A DNA stretch of 58,792 bases from Perkinsus marinus ATCC 50983 (Eukaryota > Perkinsozoa > Perkinsida > Perkinsidae): the NCBI RefSeq assembly GCF_000006405.1, contig NW_003212281.1, forward strand, positions 31,393-90,184, written 5' to 3'. The notes below the pieces were generated by a model, which worked only from the letters and a program-made list of their open reading frames with translations, ran no database searches and had not been told where the DNA came from. Position numbers and translations under genes: made by a program. Positions within the stretch are counted from its first letter, which is position 1. Every line of letters begins with the position of its first letter. Below are positions 1 through 11,290 of this stretch, piece by piece.

Positions 1-493
1 CTCGATCCCGAGGTAATGGTCGGTAATCCTCTTCAGCACCAATGTTCGACTGCAGATAACTGGATCTAATTGACCCGGCCGAGTTGAACACGCGAGAGCC
101 CGCCATCCGGCGAGAATTTTGTTCATTGATCTCGTCATACCTCATTTCGAGCGCGACGACGTAGGCACCAGCTTCGTCAAGCACCCTTCGAAGCTGTTCT
201 TCTTGTTCGCCTAGCTGAGCAACCAGCGCCTCGTCCTCCTCGTTGTTGATGATGATGTTACCAGCTTGTTCTTCAAGGCGCCTCAACTGGCCACGAACTC
301 GGCCCTTATAGATCCTCGCCTTCTTCAATTCACTGGCTAATGAATTAGGAGTATTGAATGCTCCAGCCGACTCTATGAATGATGGTCTAAATTGTTCCAG
401 CACTTGGCCCCGTGCTTCGTCACACTCTCCTGCTGCCTGATGGATATCGCCGTCGGTGGGCTCGTTCACACGAAGTTCGGAAGGTGTCGCCAT
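1..493 (-). CDS. Gag-like coiled-coil reading frame, cut by the window edge
   Basis: An open frame starts with ATG at 493 (minus) and stays open for about 164 codons to the window edge. It begins MATPSELRVNEPTDG. Residues about 45-115 are rich in E, Q, L and R with heptad-like spacing (KGRVRGQLRRLEEQAG, then EQEEQLRRVLDEAG), predicting a coiled coil. This resembles the N-terminal part of BEL/Pao-type Gag proteins, which begin with a helical Arg/Glu-rich region, but no zinc knuckle or protease lies within the window. It is therefore either the start of a retroelement Gag, treated here as a fossil, or a host coiled-coil protein. No LTR could be identified upstream (500-620). Confidence 0.5.
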   Translation of the reverse strand, partial: MATPSELRVNEPTDGDIHQAAGECDEARGQVLEQFRPSFIESAGAFNTPNSLASELKKARIYKGRVRGQLRRLEEQAGNIIINNEEDEALVAQLGEQEEQLRRVLDEAGAYVVALEMRYDEINEQNSRRMAGSRVFNSAGSIRSSYLQSNIGAEEDYRPLPRDR

Positions 494-1387
494 GATGTAA
501 CACTTGAACCCAATGAGCCAGTTGGCGCAAATAAACTCTAACTAACAAGGGGGCAGTCGTGCATGGGCCATGAGTCGCAGTGCTCTAACTATGAACGACA
601 ACGAATCATCAATGATATCTTAATTTATGTTCGCTCGCCCATTAACACAATCCTCATCACACTCCTACGGCTACGTTCAGTCAGATGTGACCGCTTCCGG
701 CCGGCGCAAGTGCTATCGCGGTAGACGCCAACGCCAGTCTGGCTCCTTGTGGGTTCAGACTGTCGCTGGTATAGATCCTGATAATGGAAAGGATGGATGC
801 CTGACTCATGAATGCCCATAAAGTGATCTCCGATCGCTAAAGCTCTCTGGAGCGGGTGCATCTATAATTAATAGACTACGATTTAAATATCAATGATGCA
901 TTTACCTTTGACATTGTCAGTTTCATTGTCACATCCGACATCTGTTACATTTTCAAGTTGCCGGTTTTCGAACGTATCATACCTATTTGCCTTCGGGTTT
1001 TCGGGTATCGGGTGTTGACTCCAGGACCTCCGGGTTTCTGGTGCTTACTCGTTGACCTTCCGGTTTCGGATTCTTCTGTTAGTTTATTCAAGGAGAATGA
1101 ACCACCAGAGACCCACACGGGCACGGGTGGATCTGAATAAATTATGAAAAGATAGGTTCCACGAAAGCCAACGATTGTCCAGAATCGCCATATGAATGTA
1201 ATGAACGCCGACATCGAGAGAAGTGGTCATCGTTTGAATCAGATGACACCTGAATACAGATATAGTTTCCGAGGGTTAATCCGGTAATGGTCCGCATCCA
1301 GAAAGATATCGAAGAAAAAGGTTCCCGCTAGTTTGAGCTCAGCATTCTACTGGTTCTTAAACATACCGATTATGACTGTGGGATGGT
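494..1387. other. Intergenic stretch, nothing recognised
   Basis: Only short overlapping frames occur on both strands, with no domain, splice-consistent exon chain or repeat that I could link to the rest of the window. Confidence 0.4.
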
Positions 1388-3270
1388 CGGTAAGGACGCA
1401 TCATTCGGTCGAAGTTGTTCCACAAGACTCTTCACTGTACGCCAGGATAAGGGCTAAGGACGTTGGGAACTTTACGCTAATTGGTAGAGTATGATTGTTC
1501 GAGAGTATGTTCATTCCAATGCGTAAAGCAATCGAACGCTGACGTCGAAGGAGATAATTTTGAATTCACTGCTGGTGAATCACTGCTATCATCCTCAGCG
1601 TGTGACTCCTCTAACATGCTTGATAGGCATAGCCTATTGTGACGTTCACTAAACGGTATGATGGGAAGCTGCGTTGAAGGTGAGGTACACGAGTGGCAAC
1701 TATTAAACGGTTTGTGGGATAATGGGTAAGAGAGTCAAAATGTTAGGAAAGCCACATCACATCATCATCATCGAAGGTGATCCCTTACAGTGCGGGGATG
1801 CACAATCGAATGTAGTGTGATGCATAGATGAGCTTGGGCTGAGGTGCTCTAAAGTACCTCTCCTGACTCTGAACATATCGTTAATAATAAGCTTCCCATG
1901 TATCGTAATGTCCTTATGATCGGCAGCTCAGTCATTGTCGTGTCACAACAATAATGAGGAATCAGCCGCGCTAATCGGTATCATACCGACGGTATGAATT
2001 GGCACTCAGACTCATATTACTCATCGTTGAATTGCGATTCTTAGGCGGCTTGCATACTCATCAGCGTTACATCATCACCGCAGCTAACTCCCCATTTCAT
2101 ACAACTCAAGGACCCCACAGCAGGCGCTGTGCAGCTTCAACTTACAATGAGAGACCTGAACCCTCACCTCCTGAAGGTAACGGAGAGAACGACTCTTAGA
2201 ATGTTGATACGATATGCCGATGAGGACAAAGGACTGATCATAGACATAGATAGATTGCTCTTGTTTTTTCATGGAAAGAATATTTAAGAATCATACTTCA
2301 TCCACCTCATCATACTCCACAAATAATACAGTAGACCATTATTAAGAATCGGATTACCCACCAATCGCTGATGGTAGAAAAATGACATATTTTGAATGAG
2401 TGATGTCCACTCGGAAGGGATCTCATGCCTTCACGCTGGAGACTTCACCAGAGTCACAAATTTGCCCTTCACTTTTGCTTCAACCGTATCCTCTTTGCCA
2501 TGGTAGACGAAGCGCTCGAGGTCTTGCTCAGTCAACAAGTTCGGGCACTTCTCTGCTGCTCTTATGCAGAATGCATAGAAGACCCCCATATCGAGTCGGG
2601 CTATTCTATATTCATAGTTAGAAGACTCGAGGGCTAGGGGCCGTGACTCAGCTCCGAGCGGAGTCTGTGTACATGTGATTCGCAGGGTGACCGTGTATGT
2701 CAAGGACGGATCATCTTCAAAAGTTGCTGCCACAGTTGCAGAGTCCGGCAGTTGCTTGAAGTACCTGCCGTTGGGTGGAGGATACTTAGCATCAGACTGG
2801 GTAGCCAGCAGAGCGAAGATACCAATATAGGGTAGGATCAGGACCATGACGATTTGGTTTACTGAAGGGGACGGGATATGAGGTCGATGGGGGTCGCTCC
2901 ACCAACACAAAAGAGAAGATAAGACTAACAGAGGAAGAAAGTTCTCTCGTGATTACAGAATACTCGCTATTCATAGAATTTGGCCCGTCCTTAGTCATGT
3001 TGTAGCATTTCCTTGATCAAGCCAATCGCCATTGGTGAACAACCGACACTGACATTGATGCTAGATGGTGAGTTATTCCTCAGAAGATGTCGACAACTCG
3101 AAGTCCAACCACATCCTGATAGTACCGTAAGAAAAAATCCCAGAAGTCTCCCTCATCACGGGATCCTTCTGCTCGACCAACATCGATCAACTCGCGTATT
3201 TCACGTGAAACGCTACTAATGAACGAGATTCCTGTTAGTAGTAACACCCGCACTGATTGACTCAACAATA
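1388..3270. repeat. Duplicated locus, copy A (with 8560-10420)
   Basis: About 1.9 kb aligns by eye to 8560-10420 in the same orientation and order. It includes a nearly identical block at 1529-1640 (equivalent to 8735-8850), a shared flank at 2060-2340 and the secreted-protein gene itself. The copies differ by many substitutions and small indels, so the duplication is not recent. The offset is about 7.2 kb. Confidence 0.8.
2431..2847 (-). CDS. Small secreted protein, lineage-specific family (paralog A)
   Basis: A 138-residue protein if translation starts at the methionine at 2847. I prefer this start to the one at 2910 because it places a clean hydrophobic signal peptide at the N terminus (MVLILPYIGIFALLATQSDA) with a likely cut before KYPPPNGRY. 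The mature part is about 118 residues with four cysteines (one in RITCTQTPLG, then FCIRAAEKC and a further position) and no membrane segment. The region from PPPNGRYFKQLPDSA is almost unchanged in the paralog at 9628, while the C-terminal half is more diverged. Perkinsus genomes carry large families of short secreted proteins starting with similar PPPxGxY motifs; that link is from memory, and the function is unknown. Confidence 0.7.
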   Translation of the reverse strand: MVLILPYIGIFALLATQSDAKYPPPNGRYFKQLPDSATVAATFEDDPSLTYTVTLRITCTQTPLGAESRPLALESSNYEYRIARLDMGVFYAFCIRAAEKCPNLLTEQDLERFVYHGKEDTVEAKVKGKFVTLVKSPA

Positions 3271-4137
3271 CTGAGGATAGTCATATTAGATAATAAGGCT
3301 TCTTATCTTATCCATTTCAGCCTGAGGCTGCGAGCTGTTTCATACAACCAGTATTGAGCGAGCTGTGCCCGCTTCCTGCGGCGTGACAGCCGCTTCGTGA
3401 CCCACGCAAGAGACGCTCCATAAATACTGTACGTCACGTCACCACGTCACGTGACGGGTGATAGCCGTAAGTTCGGCTTTTTTACGAACTACCTTTTTCA
3501 ACCAACACAACTCTACATGCGCGTCAAATCTGACGAGGACCACAGTCTAACACATGGTGTATCATCCGAGAAACCATTAAAGAATCGTTTTCTTTTTCTT
3601 GAGGAGTTCCTGCAAGAGGTGGCTCAGAACGAGGCTAAGCTCCTGGACCTGTTAGATGAGAAGTCTCTGAGGAAGCTCGCTGACCCCTCCATTCTAGTTA
3701 CCACTACCCTAGGTTATGGCAAAATGTGATGCTGATGCTAATACTTGGAATCCTTATTGTTTTCTCTAGTATTGTTCTCTCCGGAGTGCTGTAGTGTTTT
3801 ACGCGGTGTGGTTTTCAGAAGCGCGAGCTAAGGCGTTGAGGAGAGAGAAGATAATGCAGACTGAGGTGATTCCTGTCAGGGTCATCATCATCCGCTGGTT
3901 TGCCCAACTTTTCCACCGTTTCTCATCTACTCCTCCAACTTAGCATTCATACTGTTTTGACACAACATTGGAAATAAGGCTTATACCACATCTGGGTTGA
4001 CGATGTGCATATTTTACCACACCCGTAAGTCTCCAATTTAATTTCATAATAGAGCAGCGCTAGTTTTCGGTGGGATATTGGGTATATAAATACACAAAAT
4101 GAGACACAGTCTCATTACGCAATCATTACAATTTGCC
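3271..4137. other. Intergenic stretch with a CACGTCAC cluster
   Basis: A short plus-strand frame (3451-3729) has no recognisable domain. At 3430-3456 the word CACGTCAC recurs and overlaps the palindrome GTCACGTGAC. This is compatible with a bZIP/bHLH-type site cluster, but there is no supporting gene model next to it. Confidence 0.3.
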
Positions 4138-4437
4138 TCCATCTGTGTTGAGTATTTGTTGATGATTTAGATGGAGTCCTTGAGAGCAGTCGTGGCGTCG
4201 TTGCGAAGTCAAATTGCTGTGCTCGAAGATGCTCTTGCTGAGGCTAGGAGGAAGGAGATGGGGTAGGTTGGAGATGGGATGGATTTGGAAATGAAGTGGT
4301 AGGGATATAAAGGGAAGATTTGAAATTGAAGATGACGAGGAGGCTGATGATGGCAGTGGTAGAGGTGTCCAAACTTGCATTTCGGGTGAGGAGAGGGTGG
4401 TCCCAGGTTCGATCCCTGGTGGCGGCATTTTCCCCTC
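4138..4437 (+). repeat. 300-bp repeat, copy 1 (with 10998-11290): coiled-coil exon plus tRNA-like tail
   Basis: The block matches 10998-11290 with few differences. It contains a 31-codon frame (4171-4266), an acidic coding-like stretch (EIEDDEEADDGSGR), then a tRNA-like 3' part. That part has GGTTCGATCCC with a perfect CCAGG/CCTGG T-stem at 4411-4432 and a box-A-like GATGGCAGTGGTAGAGG upstream. The acceptor stem does not close, so it is not a functional tRNA gene. Confidence 0.7.
4171..4266 (+). CDS. 31-residue coiled-coil peptide or first exon
   Basis: ATG to TAG encodes MESLRAVVASLRSQIAVLED followed by ALAEARRKEMG. Leucine, valine, isoleucine and alanine fall at heptad a/d positions, predicting a short amphipathic or coiled-coil helix. 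The copy at 11031-11126 encodes the identical peptide; the one nucleotide difference noticed (CTC versus CTT) is synonymous. It could be an independent small ORF or the first exon of the plus-strand gene that continues to 6051. Confidence 0.45.
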   Translation: MESLRAVVASLRSQIAVLEDALAEARRKEMG

Positions 4438-5030
4438 CGGTATATCTGATAACGCTGGTTTCTTCATGGCTTGGACCCCTCGAAGCGAACCGGATGATCC
4501 GGTTGATGGTTTTAAGATCGAACTCGATGTAAGCGGGGAGTAATTGTAATTGAATAATATTAATGGTGAATACAATGATTTTTGAAGGAATAATAAAATC
4601 ATGTATTGATAGATGATAAAAAATAATGAAGTTTTACTCATGATATGGAAAAGGCTTGTGGGAACATATTTCACTTTTCACTTGGTGGAGAATAATTGTG
4701 TTATTGGTCGCGGAAACATATACGTGCTATAATTTTCGCCAGGGTGGCATTCCAAGAAAATAGGTAAACAGATGTAGTGGATGATATGATACAAGTTATA
4801 GTAAATATTAATCTTAGATGTATATACACATTAGATCAACTGCAGTGATGATCGGAAGATCCATTCTGGATGATTTTCGTACTGCCTTTTACCATGGGCT
4901 CGACAAATGTCGATAATACAAACTATCATATAGATAATTAATAGTAGTTGAATATATATGATTCCTCATCATGTAGTAGTGCATCATGTAGGAGTTGGAC
5001 CTGTTAGCGAGGACGGTGTGGGAGGGGTAT

Positions 5031-6051
5031 ATGGATGTTCTGAATGCTGCAAGGAAACCTCCGTATGGTTACGGTGATGGCACGACGAGAGTTCATAGAT
5101 TCACAAGACTTGTTAAAAGTATTAGGTTGATGGTTCGTGTTTGGATGATGTGGTAGGGTCCTTTTTAGGTGTTCTTGATCGACTAAGGCGACTTGAGGAA
5201 GTGAGAGAGTTGGTCTTCGGACTTGTTCGTAGCGAACTGTTGAGAGTAGTTGCGATAGTGACCATGCTACAGGTGAGACTATTATTATGCTTGGACCTCG
5301 TACACTTGATGCTATCAACTCGTTGTTGTCATTGATACTACTACTGTCAAGATGTTATCAACTTGATAGCCTAGTTTTGGTAGGAATCATCGTACCCTGA
5401 TTACGTGTCGAAGGAGGGCAGTAAGGTTCTGTTTGGAAAAGGGATGAGTTCAGCGTCGAGAGTGATGGAGGTGAGGATGGGTATCTGGTCTATTCCTCTA
5501 ACAACACTAATGATTATTAGGCGACGTCCCTTGTAGCACTGCTGCGTGTCGAGGCCAGTATGAGGAACAACTTGAAGAGTCTTCATGCTGATCTGATGAA
5601 AGCTGGTGTGGACATGTTTTGTATCTTACCATGATAACCTCGGGATATCTTAGGATCTGTATGCCCTCTAGTCGAACTTGATTTCCGACCTGGTCGAAGA
5701 CTTTATATTCCAATTCGATCGGCAATAACATTCACACAACATGGGAACAACTCCCAGGATGATGCGTATCCCTCTTCGCATAAGTATTCACGTAAGAGTC
5801 GTCAGTGGAGCGTAAGGATTGGGAAATTCAAACGAACTTCAGCTCGTCGATTCTACAACAAAGCTCAGTCAGTGGGGTTCCTCCCAGAAGAATACACACC
5901 ACCTGCTGATGTGAGTGGTGATAGCCAAATCGATCGCGTGATCGATTTTGATCTCAGTCTACAGTGCGGTTCCCTCCTGTACAATCTACCTCGAAACAAG
6001 ACGTTTCATATCCGACTGTATCAGATCGAACACTGCTATCAAGTGAGATAG
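5031..6051 (+). CDS. Multi-exon gene of unknown function (3' part)
   Basis: Exons read in phase. 5031-5125 encodes MDVLNAARKPPYGYGDGTTR and continues. 5169-5272 is a Leu/Arg/Glu-rich helix (VLDRLRRLEEVRELVFGLVR). One exon ends at 5470 (GKGMSSASRVME). Then come 5521-5605 (ATSLVALLRVEASMRNNLKS and on) and 5654-6051, the longest exon, ending in TAG after HIRLYQIEHCYQVR. The last three join perfectly: phase 0 at 5470/5521 and phase 1 at 5605/5654, with GT donors and TTAG acceptors. The last exon has a basic stretch (KYSRKSRQWSVRIGKFKR) followed by LPEEYTPPADVSGD. I recognise no domain. The coiled-coil exon at 4171 may be the start. The junction between the first two exons is uncertain. Confidence 0.55.
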
Positions 6052-8559
6052 TTGACTATCACCAACATGTGGTGAGAGCCGGTCTTAGGCACGGCGCAAA
6101 GTGGAGCGAGAGGAAGAATTGATAATAGAGAAAAAAGGACCAATCAAGAAAGTTCAGGGGCCTTGCGCGAGGGCGTACGACCGCAGACTAGCGGTACTGT
6201 CATGAGAAGAAGTAATTCTACTGGATGATGATGACGACGATAATGATGGTATTTTGGGATTAGTTACGAGCTCAGAAAAAGCAAGTCGGAGAGGAGAAGG
6301 TGAAAACAGAGAGATCCCGAAGATGACTCCTGCGAGTACCGGATTGCAGAATAGAGATACGTGCTCGTCTGTGCATTTGCCCGCGGGTGAACTAAGTTGT
6401 TTGGAAGATATGGTCACTTGGGAACTTTTAGAAATACATTCTTCGTGGTGTCGAACGACGGGACCAGGCGTGTTGAAGACGCCATATGCAGGGAGGAAAG
6501 TGGGTATAAGCCAGTTTGTATTTTATGGAGGAACTCTTTGCAGTGCGATGATGTGAAAAATGGAAGATCGACTGCAGGGAGCAGTCGATTGGCTACTGCT
6601 GCATCTAGGTGGGTATTGGCCGACCATAGTAATTTCATTCAAACTGGAATGAACTGTAACTCAATAACCACACGTACTGTAATCAATATGAAAGCAAGGG
6701 ATGTTATACCTTAGCAGTAGATAGGAGACGCCATTAGACCTTCTATTATGGGAGGCATCCAGGTTGAGATCAGTGTAGGAAAATATGCACATGATCGACT
6801 ATTTGTGTTGGCGACAATATGGAAATTCTTGTTGCTTTTTGTACACTTCGACCCGAATCCGTATGTTAAACTATATTATTGGTGAGGAAACTCCCGAGGG
6901 AAAAACATATACTCCAACACTGATGTATTAATATGAGAGCTACTGACGGTGTAGGTCAGCAGTATGACGCAACTTGATTTGCGACCATGGGGTCATCTCG
7001 GTTGGCATTGTTCACGTTTCAAGTCACACTAGTGTTTAGGGATGAAATTTCGAACGATGTTGCTGTTAACAAGGAATTTAATTTGCAGAGTTTCGAGACT
7101 CCCTTGTGATTCTGACTCTTCGTAAAACGATAATTTTCCCAGGAGGCGACTAGAAAGGCCACGAACGATGGGAAGAAGCCGACCTGGAAGTAGTTGCCCC
7201 GGTGAGGAGAATTATTCGAGCTGCGTGTTGCGGAGTTTGAAGTTTCCTCAGGTCAAGGCTTACCGAGGAGCTATGAACTGAATGCGATTCCACTCGCAGC
7301 TCAGATGGCACGTCCGATGGTTTGGCGTCGCATTATAACGAGACAGATGTCGAACTTGGGCATGAACCTCTCCGCGACGGGGATTTGATGACAGCATGAT
7401 GGGTCCTTTTGGACGATATGGTCGTTGCCAAGTTATTCATGATTGCTATGCGTTGTCCGGTTTGACCATTTTGTTATGATGTTCACATGCTTAACTGTGC
7501 GAGCTCAGTGGAATTTGGTTCGTCAATTTGAAGTGGCTGGGATCATCTGATGATATTCAAACACAGTGTTACTGCAAGTGAGCATCCATAGTGAAATACA
7601 CCCTCGCGAGAGAAACATGGACTTCCGAGTCTCGAGTTATTTCTCCTAATGTATGGGATGTTAACAGAATAATGATCATGATGACAGACTAATACTGCAG
7701 TATTGTATAATTCACTGTAGTTGTTGTTGTAGTAGTAAAGCCTCTTCTGAAATCTTTTCTCATCAGCTATTACTTTGATAACACTATGTTCCAAATCTTC
7801 CGCACATCATTCGTCCAGTTTGTTTGCATAGTACTGGTGACAGGGATCGGGTAAGTCTATTATGGTTCGATGAATGCTAGGATTGCCTTGATGGTCCATT
7901 AACGGCTTGGCAGCAGAGATCATTCTTTCAGACACCCGAGCATGACCAAGCCACAGGTGATTCAGAAAGGTGATCATCACGTAGTGTTGGGATATCAACT
8001 TCACTCGTGTCCTCTCAGACCAGCCCAAATCGTTCTTACAAAGGAGATCTCAACACGAACATAAGAAGCCATTAATAGCCGTTCAGCTGCATTTGGTCGA
8101 GCCTGGCATGATGGATGTTGACGATATAAGCACTGCTACATCGTCGCTTGTACAGGAGGAAGGAAATGAAGGTCGGTCATCGATGCAACGTAGTGTAATA
8201 CGATAGGAGTTTCAGGTAGAGTGAATCCGGCGGTGCTGATCGACAACATAGACAAGAGCGAGAGGAAAGAGGATGTGGCTCTGGAAGGTGGGATCGTTAC
8301 TGTGGTGATACAATCCGGAAACTCGAAGACTGAGCGTTTGTGTAGATTATGTAAATTATAGACTTCCAGGTGCAACGCAGGAGCTCGAGAAGTTGTATGC
8401 CAAGCTGGGGCATCTCATTAATGGTGATTCACAGTGAGAGATGCATGGTGGGGTCGCGTATTAATGTTGAGGGTCAATGCATTGATGGGTTGAGTCATAG
8501 TGGAAACGAACACATCTTCAGGGGTCTATTTCATAGGGTGCCTTGTCTGAGCAATTTTA
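6052..8559. other. Mostly unassigned, possible weak exons
   Basis: Frames at 6254-6556 (plus), 6397-6714 (plus) and 6414-6638 (minus) overlap and cannot be told apart without transcripts. At 8199-8360 a plus-strand frame reads IGVSGRVNPAVLIDNIDKSE and on to a TAG. Its 3' end (AAGACTGAGCGTTTGTGTAG) recurs at 11431-11450, so it is part of a duplicated gene tail. A diverged copy of a dispersed repeat lies at 6778-6870. Confidence 0.3.
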
Positions 8560-10420
8560 CCGGTAAGGACGCATTCTTAGGTCAAAGTTGTTTCACAAGA
8601 CTCCTTACTGTAGGCCAGGATAAGGCGTAAGAACGTTAGGAACTTTACTCCAATTGCTAGATTATGATCATTCGAGAGTCTGTTCATTCCAAATTGGAAT
8701 TTCCAATGCATGATCATCGGTTCGCCGCCATGAAGCAATCGAACGCTGACGTCGAAGGAGATAATTTTGAATTCACTGCTGGTGAATCACTGCTATCATC
8801 CTCAGCGTGTGACTCCTCTAACATGCTTGATAGGCATAGCCTATTGTGACGCTCATTAAACTGTATGATGGAAAGCTGCGTTGAGGGTGAGGTACACGAG
8901 AGGCAACTATTAAACGGTTTGTGGAATAATGGGAAAGAGAGTCTAAATGTTAGGAAAGCCACATCACATCATTATCGAAGGTGATCCCTTACAGTGCGGG
9001 GATGCACAATCGGATGTAGTGTGATGCATAAATGACTTTGGGCTGAGGTGCTCTAATGGCGATCTCCTGGCTCTGAACTTAATAATAAGATTTTAACGGA
9101 TCTTAGCGTCCTTACGATCAGGTCAGCCATTGTCGTGTCACAACAATCATTGGCTGCTGACCGGTCGGAGTTGGCTCTAGCTCATACTACTCATCGTTGA
9201 GTTGCGATTCTGATGCGGCTTGCATACTCATCAGCGTTACATCATCACCGCAGCTAACTCCCCATTTCATACAACTCAAGGACCCCACAGCAAGCGCTGT
9301 GCAGCTTCAACTTACAATGAGAGACCTGAACCTTCACCTCCTGAAGGTAACTAAGAGAACGACTCTTAGAATGTTGATACGATATGCCGGTGAGGACAAA
9401 GGACTGATCATAGGCATAGATATATTGCGATTGTTTGTTCATGGAAAGAATATTTAAGAATCATACTTCATCCACTTCATCATACTCCACAAATAATACA
9501 GTAGACCATTACCAAAAAACGGATTACACACCGACCAGTGGTCGGCGACCACTGATGGTAGAGAAATGACATATCCTGAGTGAGTGATGCCCATTAGAGA
9601 GGGTCTCAATGAGATCATCTCATGCCTTCACGCTGGAGACTTCACCAGAGTCACAGATATGCCCTCCACTTTTGTTTCAACCGTATCCTCTTTACCATTG
9701 TAGAAAAAGCGCTGGAGGTCATGATAAATCAGCAAGTCCGGACACTTCTGTGCTGCTACTGTCATGAAAGAATGGTAGACCCACACATTGGATATGTTAT
9801 ATTCATTGTTACCAGAGTCAAGGTCTAGGGGCACTGTCTGAAATCCGAGCGGAGTCTGTGTACATGTGATTCGCAGGGTGACCGTGTATGGCGAGGACGG
9901 AGCATCTCTAAAAGTGGCTGCCACACTTGCAGAGTCAGGCAGTTGCTTGAAGTACCTGCCGTTGGGTGGAGGATACTTAGCATCAGACTGGGTAGCCAGC
10001 AGAGCGAAGATACCAATAAAGGGTAGGATCAGGACCATGACGATTTGCTTTACTGAGAGGGACGGGATATGAGGTTGATGGGGGTCGCTCCACCAACACA
10101 AAAGAGAGGATAAGACTAACAGAGGAAGAGAGTTCTCTCGGGATTATAAAATACTCGCTTTTCATGGAATTCGGCCCGCCCTTAGTCACGTTGTATTATC
10201 TTCTTGATCAAGCCAATCGCCACTGGTGAACAACCAACACTGCCATTGGCATTAGATGATGAGTTAGTCCTCAGTAGATGTTTACAACTCGAAGTCCAAT
10301 CACATCCTGATGGTACCGTAAGAAGATGTCCCAGAAGTATCCCTCATTACGGGGTCCCTTCTGCTCTACCAACATCGATCAACTCGCGTACTTCACGTAA
10401 AACGCTACGAATGAACAGGA
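8560..10420. repeat. Duplicated locus, copy B (with 1388-3270)
   Basis: Direct-orientation partner of 1388-3270 with the same internal order. It carries the second secreted-protein paralog at 9628-10038. Confidence 0.8.
9628..10038 (-). CDS. Small secreted protein, lineage-specific family (paralog B)
   Basis: A 136-residue protein starting at the methionine at 10038 with signal peptide MVLILPFIGIFALLATQSDA. The first 60 residues match the paralog at 2431-2847 nearly residue for residue (PPPNGRYFKQLPDSASVAAT, then YTVTLRITCTQTPLG). After that they diverge (VPLDLDSGNNEYNISNVWVY against PLALESSNYEYRIARLDMGV). The conserved CP(D/N)LL and L(E/Q)RFxYxGKEDTVE motifs persist near the C terminus, ending VTLVKSPA in both. 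Both copies keep open frames despite considerable flank divergence, which suggests selection on the protein. Secreted to the cell exterior or a secretory compartment; role unknown. Confidence 0.7.
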   Translation of the reverse strand: MVLILPFIGIFALLATQSDAKYPPPNGRYFKQLPDSASVAATFRDAPSSPYTVTLRITCTQTPLGFQTVPLDLDSGNNEYNISNVWVYHSFMTVAAQKCPDLLIYHDLQRFFYNGKEDTVETKVEGISVTLVKSPA

Positions 10421-10997
10421 TTCCGCACAAGCTTGTGCGGCCTGGACTTCCCACGCGCCGTTCACGAGTAGATCAACTATAGGGGAAAAAGAAGTTAAGA
10501 CAGATAGGATCACCGTTGGAGGCGACTGCCCAGATCGTCGTAGTGGTACCTCGCGCGTGTAAGCTTTAACGCAGCCATAACCTTGGAAAAGGGCAACACT
10601 GCAGAGAACATGCGCAAGTTGTGAAAGGCGCGGCGCGGCGCCGCCCATATATGATGTTGGTGATTTCTGTCATGGTCGGCTGGTTGGGTTATGTTTTAAC
10701 ATGGATGTTATCTGATTCGGCTCTACGCAGGAAAATATGCACATGGTCGACCACAGGTTGGTGATGATATGAAAATTCTGGGAGGAAATTTCTTGGGAAT
10801 TTTCTATTAGTTCTTGTACACGTGTACCCGAATTCGTATGGAAACCTCTTTAAAAAAGGAGGAAACTGCTGAGGTGAGCTGAGGAAGGCGAATATATGTC
10901 CCTCCAATACTGATTTTACTCGAGTCTCATCCTTTGCACGGCTTAATCTTAGCCGCAACCGTTACGGGAAGAGACTATATGATGTGCGCTGTTATGC
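10421..10997. other. Intergenic stretch with a dispersed-repeat copy
   Basis: Contains a copy (10731-10850) of the dispersed repeat also seen near 6778, 14437, 15460/15650 and 26805, and a GC-rich GGCGCGGCGCGGCGCCGCC run near 10627. No gene could be supported. Confidence 0.4.
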
Positions 10998-11290
10998 GTC
11001 GTTGCTGTTGAGTATTTGTTGGTGATTTAGATGGAGTCCTTGAGAGCAGTCGTGGCGTCGTTGCGAAGTCAAATTGCTGTGCTTGAAGATGCTCTTGCTG
11101 AGGCTAGGAGGAAGGAGATGGGGTAGGTTGGAGATGGGATGGATTTTGAAATGAAGTGGTAGGGATATAAAGGGAAGATTTGAAATTGAAGATGACGAGG
11201 AGGCTGATGATGGCAGTGGTAGAGGGGTCCAGACTTGCATCTCGGGTGAGGAGAGGGTGGTCCCGGGTTCGATCCCTAGTAGCGGGATTT
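10998..11290 (+). repeat. 300-bp repeat, copy 2 (with 4138-4437)
   Basis: Same layout as copy 1: coiled-coil frame, acidic stretch, then tRNA-like tail with box B GGTTCGATCCC at 11267-11277. Similarity stops just after the tRNA-like part (CCCTAGTAGCGGG against CCCTGGTGGCGGC). Confidence 0.7.
11031..11126 (+). CDS. 31-residue coiled-coil peptide or exon, second copy
   Basis: Encodes the same 31-residue peptide as 4171-4266, ATG to TAG. Identical protein with a silent third-position change suggests purifying selection, though the whole block is also fairly similar. Whether it is translated alone or spliced to downstream exons is unknown. Confidence 0.45.
   Translation: MESLRAVVASLRSQIAVLEDALAEARRKEMG

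Noticed and set aside
540-565. AACAAGGGGGCAG near the left edge as the purine tract and LTR start of a second element
   Set aside because: It lies on the strand opposite to the gag-like frame and no matching LTR is present in the window.
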